Assembly (NCBI GenBank): GCA_028752905.1
Contig: JAQNBH010000014.1
Span: 19,859,490 to 19,923,489 of the forward strand
DNA: 64,000 nucleotides
From: Cladorhizidae sp. MBARI D1340-BT2
Lineage: Eukaryota; Porifera; Demospongiae; Poecilosclerida; Cladorhizidae
Reading direction: 5' to 3'
Made by a program: the position numbers and the translations under genes. Positions 10,851 to 21,199 of the stretch are shown one piece after another (the stretch's first letter is position 1; the number at the start of each line of letters is the position of its first letter). The notes below the pieces were generated by a model that was not told the DNA's origin, searched no databases, and was given only the letters and a program-made list of their open reading frames with translations.

Positions 10851-13555
10851 ATGTTTGGCCAATTTGAGCAAAATGGAGCTACTTTCAGTTTAAAAGGGCA
10901 GATTTCTCACCAAAGGACATGTTCTGTCGTTTAAAGAGTAGAAACAGTTCAATAAAGGTGAAAAGGGAGCCATTTTGACAAGAATAAGCTTTTTCCTCAA
11001 AACGCTAATTTTTTATCCAATTGGTACTTTCTTGAGTGTTTTAAGAAAAAAATGTCAGATATGATTTATTTTTGTCGAACTGGGCACATTAGGTTCCTTT
11101 TAAAAGTATCTACTCTTTAAATGACTTTTGGTGAAAATTTCACCCTTTTTAACTGAAAGAAGCTCTTTTTTGCTTCTATTCGGACGTTTTTGAGTGCTGC
11201 GAGGATAAACTCTCTGAAATAGCTCATTCTCGTCCAAATGGACACAATAGATTTCTTTTAAATATTATGAAACTCTTTCTAGAATCTAGTTTAAATGACA
11301 GAAAACTGTGTTTGTGAAATTCTTCCCATTTTAAACCCAAGTTGGTTCCTGTTTTTTAATGTTTTGAGAAAAAATTGTCTGAAATAGCTCATTGTTATCA
11401 AAATGTGTACATTAGGTTCCTATTGAACATTATGGAATTCTTTCTGCTCTTATAACAGAAAACTGCTTTTGTTGAAAATATCTCATCTTTTTAACCAAGG
11501 GAAGCACTTTTTGTCTCCAATTCAGATGTTTTGTATGTTTTGAGGAAAAAAAGTTTGATATTGTTTATTCCTGTCGAATTGGGCAAATTAGGTTCCTTTA
11601 TAACATTATAAATCTGTTTCTACTCTTTAAATGACTTTTGTTGAAAATTTCTCCTCTTTTTAACCAAGGGTAGCTCTTTTGGTCTCCAATTCATGTATGT
11701 TTTGAGGAAATAATGTCTCATATAGTTTGTTCTTGTCGAAAAGGTTCCTTTATAACATTATAAAACCGTTTCTACTCGTTAAATGACAGAACACTGCTTT
11801 TCGAGAAAATTTCACCCTTTTTAACCGAAAGAAGCTCTTTTTTGCTTTTATTGAGACATTTTTGAGTGCTGTGAGGATGAACTCTCTGAAATAGCTTATT
11901 ATTGTACAAATGGGCACAAAAGGTTCCTTTTAAATATTATGAAACTCTTACTAGTGTTTAATTGAAAGAAAACTGTTTTTGGTGAAACTCTCACCATTTT
12001 AACTGAAGCAAGCTCTTTTTTGCTCCAATTGGAATATTTTTGAGTGTTTTGAGGGGGAAATATCAGAAGTAGCTCATTCTTGTCAAAATGGGCACATTAG
12101 GTTTCTTTTTATCCTTGTGAACTCTTCCTACAATTTAAATGAGAAAAAACTGCTTTTGTTGATAATTTCTCCCTTTTTTAACAAGAAAGGAGCTCTTTTT
12201 CCCCTCCAATTAGGACGTTATTGAATGTTTTGAGGAAAAACTGTCCATTCTTATCAAAATGGGCACATTAGGTTCCTTTTTAACATTATACTACTGTTTC
12301 TACTCTCTAAATGACAGAAAACTGCTTTTGGTGAGAAATCTCCTCATTTTAACCGGAAGAAGCTCTTTATTCACCAATTTGGTTGATTTGAGTGTTTTGA
12401 AGAAAACTCTCTAAAATAGTTCATTCTTGTCTATTGTGTTCATTTGGACAAGAATGAGCTATTTCATAACCTCACAGCACTAAAAAACGTCTGAATAGAA
12501 GAAAAAAGAGCTTCTTTCGGTTAAAAAGGGTGTTTCACCCAAAGTAGTGTTCTATCATTTAAAGAGTAGAAACAGTTTCATACTGTTAAAAGGAACCTAA
12601 TGTTCCCTCTTTGACAAGAATAACTGACATTTTTTCCTCAAAAGAACGTCCCAATTGGATAAAAAAAGATAGTTTCTGTAATAAATGGGAGAAATTTTTA
12701 CCATAAGTTATTTAACGAGCAGAAAGCATTTATAATGTTAAAAAGAAGCCCATTTTGACAAGAATGAGCTACTTTATTTTTCCCCCTCACAACACTAGAA
12801 AACATACTTAATTTTTACCAATACCAGTTTTCTCTCATTTAAACAGTAGAAAGAGTTGTATTTATAAAGAAAGAGCAGGTTTTCCTCAAAACACTCAAAA
12901 ACATCCCAATTGGAGCCAAAATGAGCTAGGAAATTTCTCACCAAAACAGTTTTGTATCCCTTAAAGAGTACCAACAGTTTCATAATGTTAAAAATGAACC
13001 CATTTTAAACACATTGAGCTATTTCAAACAGTTTTTCTTAAAAACAGTAAAAAAATTCGATTAAAATGGGGAGATTGCTCACCAACAGCAGTTGGTAGAT
13101 ACAGTTTCATCAGATAATAAAAAAAAGCTAAAAAGGATAAAAGTTTTTCCACCAAAAGCATTTTTCTGTCGTCTTCTAAAGTACAAAGAGTTTCATAATG
13201 TTTAATAGGAACCTAATGTGCTCATTTTTACTATTTCAAACAATTGTTTCTCAAAATGCTCAAATACGTCCTAATTGTAGGCCAAAAGAACTGTTTCAGT
13301 TTAAAAGGGGAGATATCTCACAAAAGCAGTTCTCTGTAGTTAAAAAGAAGAAACAGTTTCATAATGTTTAAAAGGAAGCTAATTTTGACCAGAATGAGCG
13401 AGTTTTCCTAAAAATGCTCAAAGATATCTCAATTAGAAAAAAAGAGAAGGGGAGATTTCTCACTAAAAGCAGTTTTCTGTCATTTAAAGAGTAGTTCATA
13501 ATGTTGAAAAGCAATGTAATGTGAAAAGTTTAAAAGAATTAGCTATTTCAGACGG
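10850..13555. repeat. Satellite array, about 170-bp units, opposed blocks
   Basis: A diverged unit of about 155-180 bp recurs. Its landmarks are GGGCACATTAGGTTCC, TTTAAATGACAGAAAACTG, a TTAACC(G/A)A(A/G)(A/G)GAAGCTC block, TTTTTGAGTGTTTTGAGG and GAAATAGCTCATTCTTGTC. The landmark GGTTCC falls near 11090, 11245, 11410, 11590, 11745, 11920, 12095 and 12265, giving the period. Units run reversed at 10850-11010, forward at 11010-12430, and reversed again from about 12430. Short open frames inside are not genes. Confidence 0.8.
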
Positions 13556-14500
13556 TTAACCCTTCCACCGCTGGATTTACACAGCACTTTATTTAAATAG
13601 TGACGTTATTTTACATAATATTTTATATTCAACCAGGAGTGCACAAATGTCCCTAGCAACCATGGTTGATGTTATAGCATTGGTGTTGACAAACATTGTG
13701 GTCAACTGTAGGTTGCCTAGCAGCTGACCACATACGATGAATATCATTATAACATTTGATTGTTTGTTTTGATTGTATTTTTAGGCAGAATATGGACAGA
13801 GATTACATCATGATGTAAATATAATAAAATGACAGTGTCATATTTTACTAGGGCAGATAATTAGAAACCATAGCTAACAAACTACCTACTAGCTTTATAT
13901 TATTATAGCTATATAGATGGATAGCTAGTACCCGCGAAGTACCCAGGTAAATGCTATTTTTTATACAAGTCAGAAAAAAAGCAGTAATGCCTAAAGGATC
14001 TTACATGTGTATGGCTATTTATTTTCCTGGGACATCTTGTTCCTGTTCTTCACCATCGTCAGTCTCAAGACCTGGATCCCTACGCAAATCAGCGCTACTA
14101 TCTCTGGACTGGCAAAAAAAGGTTCTGAATCTACGATGTCATTCAGAGTTGCTAGCTCTTCAGGATCTCTAGTCTGTTCTCCGTGGTAGGCCCTTCTCCT
14201 TCCTCATCACTGCTTTCAACCTCAGACAGACCGAATTCGTCGTCATCCAGCATTGCCAAAACATCGTCCAATTTAGTCTAGAAGCCATTTTTTAATCGAT
14301 CAGCTGAATTTGACGTCACGAATACCTTGGTTACCTAGGCACCATACGTCAGCTATTTTAATTCCAGCTCTAGCAAAGCAAGGGACACCCCCAGGTATAT
14401 TTAGCACATGCGTAGCTAAAACTAACGATTTTATATATTTGTTTTTGTCGCGGTCATTTACAACTCCGCCATATGGCGGATACGGCGGTGAAACAGTTAA
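13556..14500. mobile_element. TTAA-flanked piggyBac-like deletion element
   Basis: The left end is TTAACCCTTCCACCGC and the right end, reverse-complemented, TTAACTGTTTCACCGC. TTAA repeats flank it at 13556-13559 and 14497-14500. It interrupts the satellite array, which continues in the same reversed orientation on the far side. It shares interior sequence with the MITE at 4274-4995 and encodes a relic of a piggyBac-type N terminus on the minus strand. Confidence 0.8.
14152..14288 (-). pseudogene. piggyBac-like transposase N-terminal relic
   Basis: From an ATG at 14288, after a one-base frame change, the minus strand reads LDDVLAMLDDDEFGLSEVE followed by SSDEEGEGP and stops at 14152. A short acidic, Ser/Asp/Glu-rich leader is typical of piggyBac transposases. 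The DDD catalytic domain is absent. A similar FEDDFGLSEIDVSEGEEES leader lies in the TTAA element at 60959-61927, which supports a shared parent. Confidence 0.6.
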
Positions 14501-14935
14501 AAAGGAATCTAATGTACAATTTTGACTAGAATGAGCTATTTCAGAAATTTTTTGTCAAAACACTCAAAAACATCTGAGTTGGAGCAAATAAAAGCTCCTG
14601 TTGATTAAAAAGGGGAGAAAATTTTACCAAATGCAGTTTTCTGTCATTTCAATAGTATAAGTTTCATAATGTTAAAAAGGGAGTCAATTTTGAGAACAAT
14701 GAACTATTTCAGACATTTTTTTCTAAAAACATTCAAAAATAAACCGAATTGGAGTAAAAAATAGTTAAAAAGGGGAGAATTTATCACTAATAGCAGCTCT
14801 CTTGTTTTAAACAGTACAAAGAGTTTCATAATATTAAAAGGAACCTAAAGTACCCATTTTGACAATTTCTTTTAAATATTATGAAGCTCTTTCTAGAGTT
14901 TAAATGACAGAAAACTGTTTTGGTGACTGAATGAC
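14501..14935. repeat. Satellite array, continued after the MITE
   Basis: Reversed units continue (GGAATCTAATGTAC near 14503, GGGAGTCAATTTTG near 14680, GGAACCTAAAGTACC near 14838). From about 14868 a short forward piece follows, with TTTAAATGACAGAAAACTG. Confidence 0.75.
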
Positions 14936-15080
14936 AGCTTACGGAGAAGAGCGGGGAAAAACAGGCGTCGCTGGTAGACTCAAAGCACATTTTCTCTGGC
15001 TATTCGACAAGTTCGTAGGCAGTGCGAGAAAGAAAGAAAGAAAGAAGAAAAGGGGGGGGGAAAAGGGGGAGGAAAAAAAA
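14936..15080 (+). repeat. Copy of the rDNA spacer promoter-side segment
   Basis: The stretch GTCGCTGGTAGACTCAAA and the following ATTTTCTCTGGCTATTCGAC plus AAGTTCGTAGGCAGTGC, then a GA-rich tract, are nearly identical to 25885-25965 and 32500-32575, where they lie just 3' of 28S. Here no 28S sequence adjoins. It is either a dispersed copy of the ribosomal spacer or a mobile sequence that also lives in the spacer. Confidence 0.7.
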
Positions 15081-15863
15081 GAAAAAAACACCTGATTTCA
15101 GAAAACCCATTCCTCCCACCAAGAAGATTCTGTGCAGCCTTACAAACACACACAGAGAACAAGGATGAGACCTAAACTCAAAAGTTTTATTTTTATGACA
15201 TAATCACATATCATACCTAAAGATCATAATCATCCTGAAAGTTTGAAACGGTTTGAACGCGTAGCCTTTGAGCTATGACTTGAAACATTTGCCCTCCCGG
15301 CTTGACTGGCTCCATTTGATATCTTGCTTAGAATGGCTATCTTTGACTCGATCGACAAAGCTTTTTTCTGGCCAAAGCGAACGAACTAATTTCCACGTGC
15401 AAACGAAGTTTGGCAGATCGACGACCGTTACCAGTCCAGCTGGCGGGAAATTGCATTCCAAACGCGTTATCAGGCGCGAGCGAGATGAAGCCGTAATCTT
15501 CCGTAATTTGGGTGCCACGAGGCGAACAGAATCTTTCGAGTTCAGTCTTGCTTTTGAGAAGCGGTGAGTAGTAAGACTGGTTAGTTTAGGAGTTGTATAT
15601 GGTCTAGGAAGAGTTGAGAGAGTTGATAAGCTATGTTTGGTATCCTTTCTTAGGCAGTTCGCGCTGCAAGAGAGGTGAACTTTTAGATTCTCAACTTACA
15701 TAGCTTATTATTAGCGCTGCTAAATCAAGTTGAGAATCAAGTAAGTTCACCTCTTCTGTTGCTAGTTAGCTGCTAGCTAAACATGTTAGTTACATTTTGG
15801 CATACATTTTGAGTTGATGTTTGCTGTTATACTGTGGCTAGCTATAATGTACCAAAAAATTAG
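15081..15863. other. Unassigned stretch with a hairpin
   Basis: No gene is recognised. An inverted repeat at 15668-15755 has arms AAGAGAGGTGAACTT...TCTCAACTT and AAGTTGAGA...AAGTTCACCTCTT around a loop of about 30 bases. Overlapping open frames on both strands at 15268-15567 have no recognisable motif. Confidence 0.4.
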
Positions 15864-16606
15864 TTATGTCTGACATCTTCGTTTAGGTGATGGTGTGGTG
15901 CTGGTGGTGTGAGTGCTAGTGAGAGGGATGATGGTTGGAGTTGGAGGAGAAGGATCAGGACAAACAATATGCCGACACTGGAGGGGGGAAAATTCCCGGA
16001 TCTTGGTGAAAATATATTGCTTCCTTTCAGCAGAAAGCCCCTCTGGCTTTATTATTGGGGGGCCTTCATGTACTGATGGATTCCAGTTCTGGTAGTTCTG
16101 GACAAGAAGAGGTATGTTTCTCTCGTTGCTGTCTGACATGTCCTTAACCACAGCAATCCCAGGTGCATGAGAGGTAAACACCAAGTGGTGTAATGTTTTT
16201 ATGCCATGGAAAGAATTTCTCCTGAAGTACTTGAAGTGGTCTGCCCAGTTTAGTGGGGAACTAATATCATCCCACCAACTGAGCATGGTTGACATCTGCC
16301 GAGGTGTTGACCACATTTTCTATATCTGCCAAGCACCCGATCTTGGTTCTCCTAAATCTCTGCTTTAGCAAGCCGAAGCACCAGTCTGGGGCATACTTCG
16401 TATTCCCAACCAGCATGAATGATATCTCAATCTTGTGGTTGAGTTGGGCCAGAACACGCTATGATAAATACTACATCATAAAGTGGTTTTTGTTCTGGCC
16501 TGAACAATCGTCTGCATGGAGGCTCCTAAATTATGGTTGCTGAGGAAGTGGTGGAGGAGGCTAATGGTTCAGTTTGTGCCCTTGCCAATACTATGAGGTA
16601 GTTGAC
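15864..16606 (-). pseudogene. Transposon gene with HADDCSGQNKN core, C-terminal exon
   Basis: This minus-strand exon begins after an acceptor ACACAG at 16607-16612. It carries, across frame changes, GKGTN and TISLLHHF, then HADDCSGQNKNH with two stops just after, then SFMLVGNTKYAPDWCFGLL and RRTKIGCLADIENVV. The intact tail is at 15864-16316 (IPxLLVQNYQNWN, LSAERKQYIFTKIREF, CRHIVCPDP). The D-containing DCSGQNKN block looks like an RNase-H-fold transposase core. Similar large proteins are common in sponge and cnidarian gene sets and carry names such as DUF7869. I do not know which transposon superfamily it belongs to. Stops make this copy non-functional. Upstream exons are at 18665-18766 and 24071-25128. 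Confidence 0.65.
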
Positions 16607-16650
16607 CTGTGTAGATATTAAAAGATTTCACTTCTTGTGTATAATGGTCT

Positions 16651-18656
16651 TATATGTGATAGGATCTGAGAAAAGGGGTCTTAGGTAGAGAAAAATGGTT
16701 TTGTGCTCTGACCAAAATAAGCTCAAAGTTATAGTTAAACTATTTTTCTTTTTTTGTACTACAGGCATCTATCACCTTTCCTTTACCTTTGTGTGAAGTC
16801 TGAAGGCTCCTGCTTGCTTTTTTGTATGCAAGCGTGGGGTTAGAAGATTGGTGGTCAAGAAGCGTGTAACGGAATTGGTTAATGTAACGCGGAGAAAATA
16901 CTGCCCGCGTATACGGAAAGACGGGAACCCCCCTCAAAACAGGGGGATTTCCTAGCTGCTATAGACCGCGTAGTTAACAAACGAACAAAGGAATGGCTTC
17001 ATCAAGTGCACAGGAAGCTGCAGAAGCCATTAATTCCTTAATGAAATTCTCTCCTGGATACCAGCAGTCTCTCCTAGAAGTCATTGATGACTATTTTACC
17101 TCAAACTATGGTTGTGATAGTGACTGACTCAGAGAACGAACAAGCAGGTATAATAATACATAATACATACACTACTAGACAATACAAAAGAATAATAATT
17201 AATGGATGCATTTATTTGTAGGTAATGTGGTTGATGCTGACAGACTTGAGCCACCTCATAGTGAAACTGAAGGGAGTGAAGAGAGTGGTGATGATCTGGA
17301 GGACGTTCGAGAGCTGACCAATGATGAACAGGTCCAGGAAGCAATAATGCAGTTGTCTGCAGATTCATCAGTAGATTTTGAAGTTCGAGACGTGGACACT
17401 CAAGAAGAAGAGCTAGTAACCAAGTTTATGACTAGTGGCTGTGGCTGCTCACAGTTCAATGGCAAAGAGTGCTCCACCAAATTTCCCCCTGATTGGTGTT
17501 TTGGATTATTCAAGCGCCTGTATCGAAGGTCAAAAGTTGGCAAATTAAGTGACATTGCAAAGGACTCAGCACAGTGCAACATAGCACAGCTAGTATCAAA
17601 TGAGGACGGAAGTATTGTAGTGCCAACTTACAACTGGACAAATTTCTTTGCTCCACACTTCAAAAAGATCATCGGCATAAAAAAATAGCACTTTACATCA
17701 CTTGAGCCTGGTGTTTGCTATGTGAAAGAGAGAGCTGATTCCAATATACTTTGATTCAGCTCTTGAAGTCACATTGGATGCTTGATGGGAATGAGCTTCC
17801 TTCCATCATTCAACCAAAAGGCTTGTCTTCCTGAATGACAGTGGTATTTACACGATCAAATCGGCCCTTTCTGCCCAGAGAATGACAGGAATATTACTTG
17901 TGCTTTTCCAACAGTTCCCAAACCAATCAGCAGGCAAGCAACCCCTGATCCTGGAAATGCCATCACAGCACGTAACAGCCCTCCAGCAAAACGTGCTAGG
18001 GTGATTCGAACCAAGAAAACAGCACACAACAGCAGATCCTGCCCTAACAAAGAAATATAATCTAAGAATTGTTATTATATCAGACATCTATATCTATCCT
18101 ACACTAGACACCTTTATGGCTATTCTGATGTTATAGTTATCATTAGAGAGCTAACTCTAATCTGTTTCTCTAACTTTTATCCTTGTTTTATTGACAAACG
18201 AACACAGCAAACACAGCTTGTATTATTGTTACTCGGTACTTCCATTGATCTAAGCGTCTAAAAGTTACCTTTTCTGTTGCACAAGCTTCATCCAAGAATT
18301 GCGCGTTGTCCTATCACCAAAGAAGTGTTTCTTTTCCACCTTCGCGAAGCAGCTCGGCCTAGCTAGTCCTCTTTCTCACACCTCAGATTTGCACGAGTTC
18401 ACACCTCGACCTTCGTGCGCGGAGGTGCATAGAAATTACTAAAACAACGCATTTAACATTTAAAACGCGTTTTTCTCAAAATGAATGCTTCAAGCCTCTA
18501 GCATTCAGGCTTTCATAACTTTTCTTCTGAATGGAAATAAGTGATGATTTGAGTTCCAAAATATAGGCATTGCTTTGTTCTTTCACATGGTGTCAATAAC
18601 TCAGTTTTTTTTGATTTTGTACCTAAGACCCGTTTTCTCAGATCCTATCACATATA
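16651..18656 (+). mobile_element. Deleted copy of the same family, nested in its intron
   Basis: Terminal inverted repeats match: TGTGATAGGATCTGAGAAAA on the left (16655 on) and the same sequence reverse-complemented on the right (to about 18652). TATA flanks both sides, a possible 4-bp target duplication. The element lies inside an intron of the minus-strand copy (donor GTGGGC at 18664, acceptor CAG ending at 16607), in the opposite orientation. It encodes a shortened version of the same protein. Confidence 0.75.
16993..18062 (+). pseudogene. Internally deleted transposon protein, HADNC family
   Basis: A first exon opens at the ATG at 16993 (MASSSAQEAAEAINSLMKF, then DYFTSNYGCDSD; one-base frame fault) and ends near 17150. 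A second exon (17221-17685) reads NVVDADRLEPPHSETEG and an acidic stretch, then a cysteine motif SGCGCSQFNGKECSTKF. It passes directly into PPDWCFGLFKRLYRRSK and ends GSIVVPTYNWTNFFAPHF. The residues between the cysteine motif and PDWCFG, which hold the DNA-processing core in the longer relative, are missing without loss of frame. After a stop at 17686, C-terminal traces continue (FCPENDRNITCAFPTVP, PPAKRARVIRTKK) to about 18062. It looks like a non-autonomous derivative. Confidence 0.7.
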
Positions 18657-18664
18657 GAGCCCAC

Positions 18665-18766
18665 CTGCCATGGTATTGCCTCACAACAAATACCAAATAT
18701 GCCACACTTCCTTGGTGTCAGGAAATACATGGGTTCTGGCTGCTGGGAGTCAGAAGGATGGTGTAC
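18665..18766 (-). pseudogene. Transposon gene, middle exon
   Basis: Minus-strand exon between an acceptor GTGCATCAG (just above 18766) and a donor CAG|GTGGGC (18664). It reads VHHPSDSQQPEPMYFLTP then RKCGIFGICCEAIPWQ in the frame expected for the family. It joins upstream to ...HYSFDFSQQ at 24071 across a 5.3-kb intron, and downstream to VNYLI at 16606 across the intron that carries the nested copy. Confidence 0.7.
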
Positions 18767-18780
18767 CTGATGCACAAGTG

Positions 18781-19500
18781 TTAAGGGGGGACAGGACATT
18801 TTTTTTTTACCAAAAAACTTGGTTACCACTTTATAGCTCCGTAGATTCTGTAAACGTCATGGTATGGACTTGATATATAGCTCAAAAGATAGGTCTATCT
18901 TTTGATACTAAACTATTTTTCATAGGTACAACGATAGCCAAGTTACTGGAGCTAAAGTGGAGGGAACTTCAAAACCTGAATGCCTGATTTTGCCACATAA
19001 ATATCCAGATTGCCAAGTGTTAACGAATTCAAATTAGCTCCTGTGGCTAGAGGAAGCCTTACTCGACACATGTTTTCATTAGGCGTTAAAACATAAGTAC
19101 TCAGTCAAGCGCGCAGGTGGAAAATGAGTTTTATGGATACTTTTTTCCACCGCCCGCTTGACCACGTACTTAGATTTTAGAGCCTAATGGAAAGACTCGT
19201 TGTGTAGAGTAGAGCTTCCTCTAGCCACATGTGCTAATTTGAACTAGTTAACACTTTGCAATCTGGAGATATTTATGTGGCAAAATCAGGCATTCAGGTT
19301 TTGAAGTTCCCTCCACTTTAGCTCCAGTAACTCGCTATCGTTATACCTATGAAAAATATTTTGGTATCAAAAGTGAGCACACAGAGAGACCTATCTTTTG
19401 AGCTATAGATCAAGTCCATACCATGAAGTTTACAGAATCTACGGAGCTATAAAGTGGTAACCACACATTTTTTGTTATAAAAAAATGCAACTGTCACCCC
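18781..19500. repeat. Fold-back element, long inverted repeat
   Basis: Two arms of about 330 bp mirror each other around about 19140. The left arm has CATGGTATGGACTTGATATA, TGATTTTGCCACATAAATAT and GTGGCTAGAGGAAGC; all recur reverse-complemented in the right arm. It begins TTAAGGGGGGACA. The same family is at 19703-20500 and, truncated, at 44282-44702. It lies within the long intron of the minus-strand transposon gene and has no coding capacity. Confidence 0.85.
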
Positions 19501-19702
19501 AGGTCAAATGACCACAAACATAACCCGTTTTTAAAGCCTTGTAACTTTTATGTTATTTACCCTAAAAAGGTACTTGGATATCAATAGCACAGCTCCCTCT
19601 ATGTACTTTTGAATGATATGTGAATTGTAACTTACCTGTATTGCACAAGGAGTTACACCTGGTATTACCTAGCTCACTCTGAATTTACTGTAGTGGGGAT
19701 AA

Positions 19703-20500
19703 CTTCAGGGGGGCCGTTGGTAACAAAAATTATAATTTTTTTAAACCTGTGGTTACAACTTTAGAGCTCCGTAGATTCTGCAAACTTCATGGTATGGACT
19801 TGATATATAGCTCAAAAGATAGGTCTCTCTGCGTGCTCTCTTTTGATACTAAAATATGTTTCCTAGGTATACTATAGGCAAGTTACTAGACCCCTAAAGC
19901 GGAGGGACCTCAAAAACCTGAATCCCCGCAACCTCCACAGAAACCACTCCAGATTGCGTAGTGCAATAAAAATTGAAAATGGTACGAGTGGCTAGAGGAA
20001 GCTCTTACGCACGCAATCACCGTTTTGAATATGCGTTAAAAATGTATTACCTGGTCAGACACGTGTGTGCAAAATTGAAGGCGTTGATTTTCAACGCCCT
20101 CAATTTTCCACCCGGGCGCCTGACCAGGTAATAAATTTTTAACGCCTAATCAAAACGGTTATTGCGTGCGTAAGAGCTTCCTCTAGCCACTAGTACCATT
20201 TTAAATTTTTTGTGCACTTCGCAATCCGGAGTGGCTTCTGTGGAGGTTGCGGGGATTCAGGTTTTTGAGGTCGCTCCGCTTTAGGGTCTAGTAACTTGCC
20301 TATAGTTATACTTATGAAACATTTTTTAGTATCAAAAGAGAGCACACAGAGAGACCTTATGAAACATATTTTAGTATCAAAAGAGAGCACACAGAGAGAC
20401 CTATCTTGTGAGCAAGTCCATACCATGAAGTTTGCAGAATCTACGGAGCTCTAAAGTTGTAACCACAAGTAAAATAATTAAAAATACAGTCGTCTCCCCT
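19703..20500. repeat. Second fold-back element of the same family
   Basis: Arms mirror around about 20085, where the central hairpin carries GGCGTTGATTTTCAACGCC. The left arm has TTACAACTTTAGAGCTCCGT and CCTGGTCAG; the right arm has their complements. The right arm holds an extra tandem copy of about 50 bp (two ATTTTAGTATCAAAAGAGAGC stretches at 20315-20400). Its arm sequence is closer to the 44282 copy than to the 18781 copy. Confidence 0.85.
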
Positions 20501-21199
20501 TCACTGCTATTACTCCAACTAGCCTGAAATTGCTAATGTGGTTTGATAAGAGCTAGGACTGTGATATTAATAAATTTTGAATGTGTTGCTTCCTAGCAAC
20601 CATTGACACGAGTTGTGGGTTGTACATAAAAATCTTAGGTCACCCACTTCCAATGAAAATAACTGGGCAATAATAGCACTGCATAATTTTTTAATTCGTG
20701 CATATCACAAAGCAGAGAATAAGCTTTCATATGATATAAAAAGTTTGCACTGAAGAAAAAAATTGACCAAGTTATGATCGCCACAAGAACGTAGTTGTCA
20801 ACAAAAAAGATATTGCCAATTAATAAAGTTTGATGAACAGTTTTGGCTTTCCTCAAAGTGTTTAGTAGATACCGCAACCACATTTCTTGACTCTATCTTG
20901 CTCTTATTGGTATGCAAGTAAGTGTTGATGGTATGTATATGTTGTGATGTATATAAGCGGGGCAAGGGGCAAGTGGGAGGGAGAAGTCCGACATCACAAG
21001 AACAATCTTCTTGATGGGACAAAGGGAAGAATAATAAGGATAAACGTGTTTTTTTAAAGCTATCATAATTACATTATAATACTGAACCTTCATTAGTGTC
21101 CACATGATCTTGCTGTGGATTGGGATGGAGAGGAGGGGGGAGAGGGAGAAAGGGTGGATGGGAGCTGACGAAATTGAAGTTTATCATTCGGAGAAGAAA
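20501..21199. other. Unassigned stretch
   Basis: No gene recognised. It lies between the fold-back elements and the end of the Mutator/Kolobok-like gene, and may be the 3' flank of that element. Confidence 0.4.

Noticed and set aside
11000..13550. Protein genes within the satellite
   Set aside because: Only short AT-rich frames without motifs; the repeat period explains the sequence.
15268..15567. Overlapping frames of 99 (+) and 81 (-) codons
   Set aside because: Neither has a recognisable motif, splice context or neighbour that supports it; left unassigned.
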